The notes below the pieces were generated by a model. It was not told the origin of the DNA. It did not search any database and worked only from the letters and a program-made list of their open reading frames with translations. Shown piece after piece: positions 4,629 through 5,129 of a stretch of DNA of 5,129 nt. The position numbers were made by a program, and so were the translations under genes. This DNA comes from Candidatus Woesearchaeota archaeon (GTDB lineage: Archaea; Nanoarchaeota; Nanoarchaeia; Woesearchaeales; UBA11576), in NCBI GenBank assembly GCA_013331125.1, contig DUGW01000007.1:1714-6842 (forward strand). Direction: 5' to 3'. Within the stretch, counting starts at the first letter, position 1. Each line of letters begins with the position of its first letter.

Positions 4629-4651
4629 AGACATGTTTTTTGAGACATGTT
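4629..4651 (+). repeat. Two AGACATGTT direct repeats upstream of the lamin-tail-domain gene
   Basis: AGACATGTT occurs at 4629-4637 and 4643-4651, offset by 14 bp. Each contains the palindrome ACATGT, so the pair can also form a six-base-pair hairpin around TTTTTGAG. The position, 27-49 nt before the start codon, would suit an operator or a leader structure. No binding factor is known. Confidence 0.5.
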
Positions 4652-4677
4652 GTGAAGTGAAACGATGAGGTGAGAGA

Positions 4678-5129
4678 ATGAATATGGTTAGACCTAGTGG
4701 TAGCATCCGTAAATTCTTGAAAATATTTGTCTGTGTTTTATCAGTCCTTTTTGGACCTCAGCTGTGCCTTGCTGTTGACCATGTTGTCATAAGTGAGGTC
4801 TATTATGATCCGGTTTCCACTGAGACGGGCGGAGAATCTATCGAGCTGTATAACCCGACAGCTCACTCTGTGGACATCGGGGGGTGGGTAGTGACGACAG
4901 AGAGTTCATTGACTGATGCGACAGTGCCTTCAGGGACAGTCATGCCACCCCATTCTTTCTTCCTCATAGCTGATGTGGGATGGTCTGTCTCGCGTGACAA
5001 TGTGAGCTGGCCTGACGCAGACCTGGAAGAGGCGATTACACTGACCAACACCAATGCTGGTGTCGCCATCGCATACCCGAACAGCACTGTTGTCGACGCT
5101 GTCGGTTGGGGTGATGCTTTGAGCATCAA
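4678..5129 (+). CDS. Secreted lamin-tail-domain protein, N-terminal 150 residues (runs off right edge)
   Basis: The ATG at 4678 follows GAGGTGA (4667-4673) with four bases between, a strong Shine-Dalgarno site; a second in-frame ATG at 4684 is less well placed. Residues 1-32 look like a signal peptide: a basic start (R5, R11, K12, K15), hydrophobic IFVCVLSVLFG and a likely cleavage site after LCLA (29-32). From residue 34 the sequence matches the lamin tail domain (LTD) pattern: VVISEVYYDP (36-45), GGESIELYNPT (51-61), VDIGGWVV (65-72), FFLIAD (94-99), ITLTNTNAGVAI (120-131) and VVDAVGWGD (138-146). LTD is an Ig-like fold found in extracellular archaeal and bacterial proteins, often joined to nucleases or other surface domains. 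The part beyond residue 150 is not visible, so the overall function is open. It has no lipobox, unlike the three lipoproteins in this window. Confidence 0.9.
   Translation, partial: MNMVRPSGSIRKFLKIFVCVLSVLFGPQLCLAVDHVVISEVYYDPVSTETGGESIELYNPTAHSVDIGGWVVTTESSLTDATVPSGTVMPPHSFFLIADVGWSVSRDNVSWPDADLEEAITLTNTNAGVAIAYPNSTVVDAVGWGDALSI

Overview
The window looks archaeal. Several genes have a TATA-like box about 22-26 nt upstream of the start codon and no Shine-Dalgarno site (leaderless), while others have GGTGA or GGAGGT sites. The tRNA gene lacks an encoded CCA and contains two bulge-helix-bulge (BHB) type introns. Secreted proteins are mostly lipoproteins. Cysteine-rich lipoproteins with a CC-x-D-x-N-x-N-G-x-C-D type motif suggest a DPANN lineage (Woesearchaeota/Pacearchaeota-like); this placement comes from memory of protein style and is not proven by a marker gene here.

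Layout: (1) 1-674, minus strand: the N-terminal 224 residues of an unrecognised, cysteine-free, soluble protein that runs off the left edge. (2) 675-951: divergent promoter region. (3) 952-1782 and 1807-2544, plus strand: a two-gene operon of paralogous lipoproteins with the same N-terminal cysteine module, different low-complexity linkers and homologous C-terminal beta-rich domains. (4) 2605-3243: a leaderless MnmC-like (COG4121/DUF752) SAM methyltransferase. (5) 3278-3411: tRNA-Arg(GCG), interrupted by a 15-nt D-loop intron and a 45-nt T-loop intron; removing both gives a 74-nt canonical cloverleaf. (6) 3437-4486: a third lipoprotein with the same N-terminal cysteine module, a possible NTF2-like domain and a C-terminal cysteine repeat region. 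(7) 4678 to the right edge: the start of a secreted lamin-tail-domain protein.

Three of the six protein genes anchor the same small module (lipid Cys-x5-Cys-x10-Cys-Cys-x-acidic loop-Cys-Asp) at the outer membrane face, with variable spacers and effector domains. The methyltransferase and the tRNA are information-processing genes embedded among these surface proteins. The most notable items are the doubly interrupted tRNA, whose T-loop intron seems to carry a degenerate copy of the tRNA 3' end, and the spacing-invariant cysteine module.
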